In this document: in pieces, positions 63,256 to 64,000 of the stretch
Numbering within the stretch: the stretch's first letter is position 1
How the letters are laid out: each line of letters begins with the position of its first letter
DNA from: Klebsiella spallanzanii
GTDB lineage: Bacteria; Pseudomonadota; Gammaproteobacteria; Enterobacterales; Enterobacteriaceae
DNA: 64,000 nt
NCBI RefSeq assembly: GCF_902158555.1
Contig: NZ_CABGGS010000044.1
Location: 1 to 64,000, forward strand
Direction of reading: 5' to 3'
Notes under the pieces: model-generated
The model's database searches: none
Told to the model about the DNA's origin: nothing
Seen by the model: only the letters and a program-made list of their open reading frames with translations
Translations under genes and position numbers: made by a program

Positions 63256-63272
63256 TTGGCTCCTCTAACTGG
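63256..63272 (-). other. tRNA-Asn 3'-end remnant (attachment-site-like)
   Basis: On the minus strand this reads CCAGTTAGAGGAGCCAA. The 3' end of enterobacterial tRNA-Asn reads CCAGTCAGAGGAGCCAA, which is also the 17-bp core used by integrases of asn-tRNA islands such as the high-pathogenicity island. There is one mismatch, and upstream the tRNA body is not present, so this is a fragment left by integration, not a tRNA gene. Immediately inside it AGCCAGT / ACTGGCT (63282-63296) forms a perfect hairpin. Confidence 0.72.
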
Positions 63273-63377
63273 GATCGTCTTAGCCAGTAACTGGCTGATT
63301 GGTAAGTTATATCAGAATCCATTTTTTGCTGAGACCGCCAGAATGACCATCAATTTTTATTAATCTCTCGGTGGTAA

Positions 63378-63584
63378 ATGCTTGCTATCACACATGCGGT
63401 GATATCGGATATTGCCCTGACGCAGATGCTGGCAGGGCGGGGATTCACCTCAGAAATGGAGAAATGCCTTAGTTGGTTGTTGTACGACCTGATTAACTAT
63501 TTTGCTGCGCAAATGAAAGCGCCTCGCTGGTTGCGTACAGTTGAAGGTGTGAAGTTTATTGATGGTATCGAGATTAAAGCGTGA
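63378..63584 (+). CDS. Hypothetical protein, 68 aa
   Basis: An unrecognised short frame from ATG 63378 to TGA 63584. The composition is protein-like (MLAITHAVISDIALTQMLAG at the start, WLLYDLINYFAAQMKAPRWL in the middle), but no motif is known to me and the Shine-Dalgarno is weak. It may be a remnant of a longer accessory gene. Confidence 0.35.
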   Translation: MLAITHAVISDIALTQMLAGRGFTSEMEKCLSWLLYDLINYFAAQMKAPRWLRTVEGVKFIDGIEIKA

Positions 63585-63777
63585 TACGACCCTGATTGGT
63601 TCTCGTGATATCGCGAATATTTCGGCGCAGCGCACATCCGGAAGCTGCGCCGCATTTTGTTTATCTGATTCGTCATAATTCTTTGAAACGTAAAAACAGT
63701 TTTCTATTATCAGGCTTCGTTACGCTAAGGAAATCACCCGCAATGGAATTGACTAAAAACTATGCATTACCAGCCTC

Positions 63778-63803
63778 AAATGTTATATTTAAATATAATA
63801 TTT
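63778..63803. promoter_or_regulatory. Palindromic operator of the PemI-like antitoxin operon
   Basis: A 26-bp palindrome with 12 of 13 base pairs matching, centred on ATTTAAAT, lies 11 bases upstream of the antitoxin ATG. AbrB-fold antitoxins autoregulate through such AT-rich palindromes. Confidence 0.7.
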
Positions 63804-63814
63804 GGAGGTGTTCT

Positions 63815-64000
63815 ATGTACATCACTCGCCTGAAAAAGGTCGGCGGATCCGTCATGCTGGCGGTTCCCCCCGCCGTGCTGAAAACGCTGGCGCTGTCGGC
63901 GGACAGCGAAGTGGGCATGACCATTGATAATGGTCGCCTGGTTATTGAACCTCAGAAACGGCCTCGATATTCGCTGGAAGAACTACTGGCACAGTGCGAT
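63815..64000 (+). CDS. PemI/ChpAI-like AbrB-fold antitoxin, cut by window edge
   Basis: 62 residues are visible, starting MYITRLKKVGGSVMLAVPPA and running through IDNGRLVIEPQKRPRYSLEE. This is the swapped-hairpin AbrB DNA-binding domain of PemI/MazE-type antitoxins (usually about 85 residues). Strong GGAGGTG before the ATG. The partner PemK/MazF-type ribonuclease should begin just beyond the window. Confidence 0.88.
   Translation, partial: MYITRLKKVGGSVMLAVPPAVLKTLALSADSEVGMTIDNGRLVIEPQKRPRYSLEELLAQCD

Overview
The window looks like the chromosome of a Klebsiella-type enterobacterium (Klebsiella or Raoultella). The evidence is a uge gene beside a mannan O-antigen operon that abuts the his operon, the enterobacterial block yeeZ-yeeY-plaP / sbcB / dacD / sbmC-yeeA-tmaR, a Wzi-type outer-membrane protein, and a type 1 fimbrial operon that ends in the Klebsiella-specific gene fimK.

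Layout. 1-122 is the broken start of an IS3-family transposase gene. 470-2069 (minus) holds a small membrane protein and uge. 3107-15055 (plus) is an RfaH/ops-controlled operon, manC-manB-wzm-wzt-wbdD-wbdA-wbdB-wbdC, which makes and exports a capped polymannose O antigen of the E. coli O9/O9a, Klebsiella O3 type. 15097-22334 (minus) is the complete histidine operon hisLGDCBHAFI with its promoter, His-rich leader and attenuator. 22510-25909 carries yeeZ, yeeY and plaP. 26084-28736 is a divergent pair, an ArsR-type regulator and a second, diverged EF-G. 28841-36676 holds sbcB, dacD, a Wzi paralogue, LexA-box sbmC, yeeA, tmaR, a decayed cobU and cobS. 36791-38820 holds an S-adenosylhomocysteinase-like protein and an HPP membrane protein. 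39201-44199 is an inositol-like sugar cluster: MFS importer, IolG-like dehydrogenase, orphan PTS EIIA, TIM-barrel isomerase and LacI regulator. 44196-47682 carries a tautomerase, a LysR regulator, a lipoate-ligase-like protein and shiA.

47985-63272 looks like an accessory island between shiA and a remnant of the 3' end of a tRNA-Asn gene. It contains a periplasmic molybdopterin-fold protein overlapping a GGDEF-EAL protein, two small cytosolic genes, the complete type 1 fimbrial operon fimAICDFGHK (minus strand), a LuxR-type regulator gene directly upstream of fimA, an AT-rich 0.8 kb regulatory region full of inverted repeats, a divergent MarT/FidL-like (ToxR-type) regulator pair, and a HigBA-like toxin-antitoxin pair. 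A second, PemI-like antitoxin starts at the right edge.

The most interesting part is this fimbrial island. The structural genes are canonical, but in this window there are no fimB/fimE recombinase genes and no recognisable invertible fimS switch. LuxR- and ToxR-type regulators occupy that place, and two EAL proteins flank the operon. The FimH adhesin keeps its mannose-binding residues but has lost both tyrosines of the tyrosine gate (Phe48 and Lys137). Other points of interest are the Wzi paralogue outside a capsule locus, the EF-G paralogue, the SAHH-like protein and the orphan EIIA.
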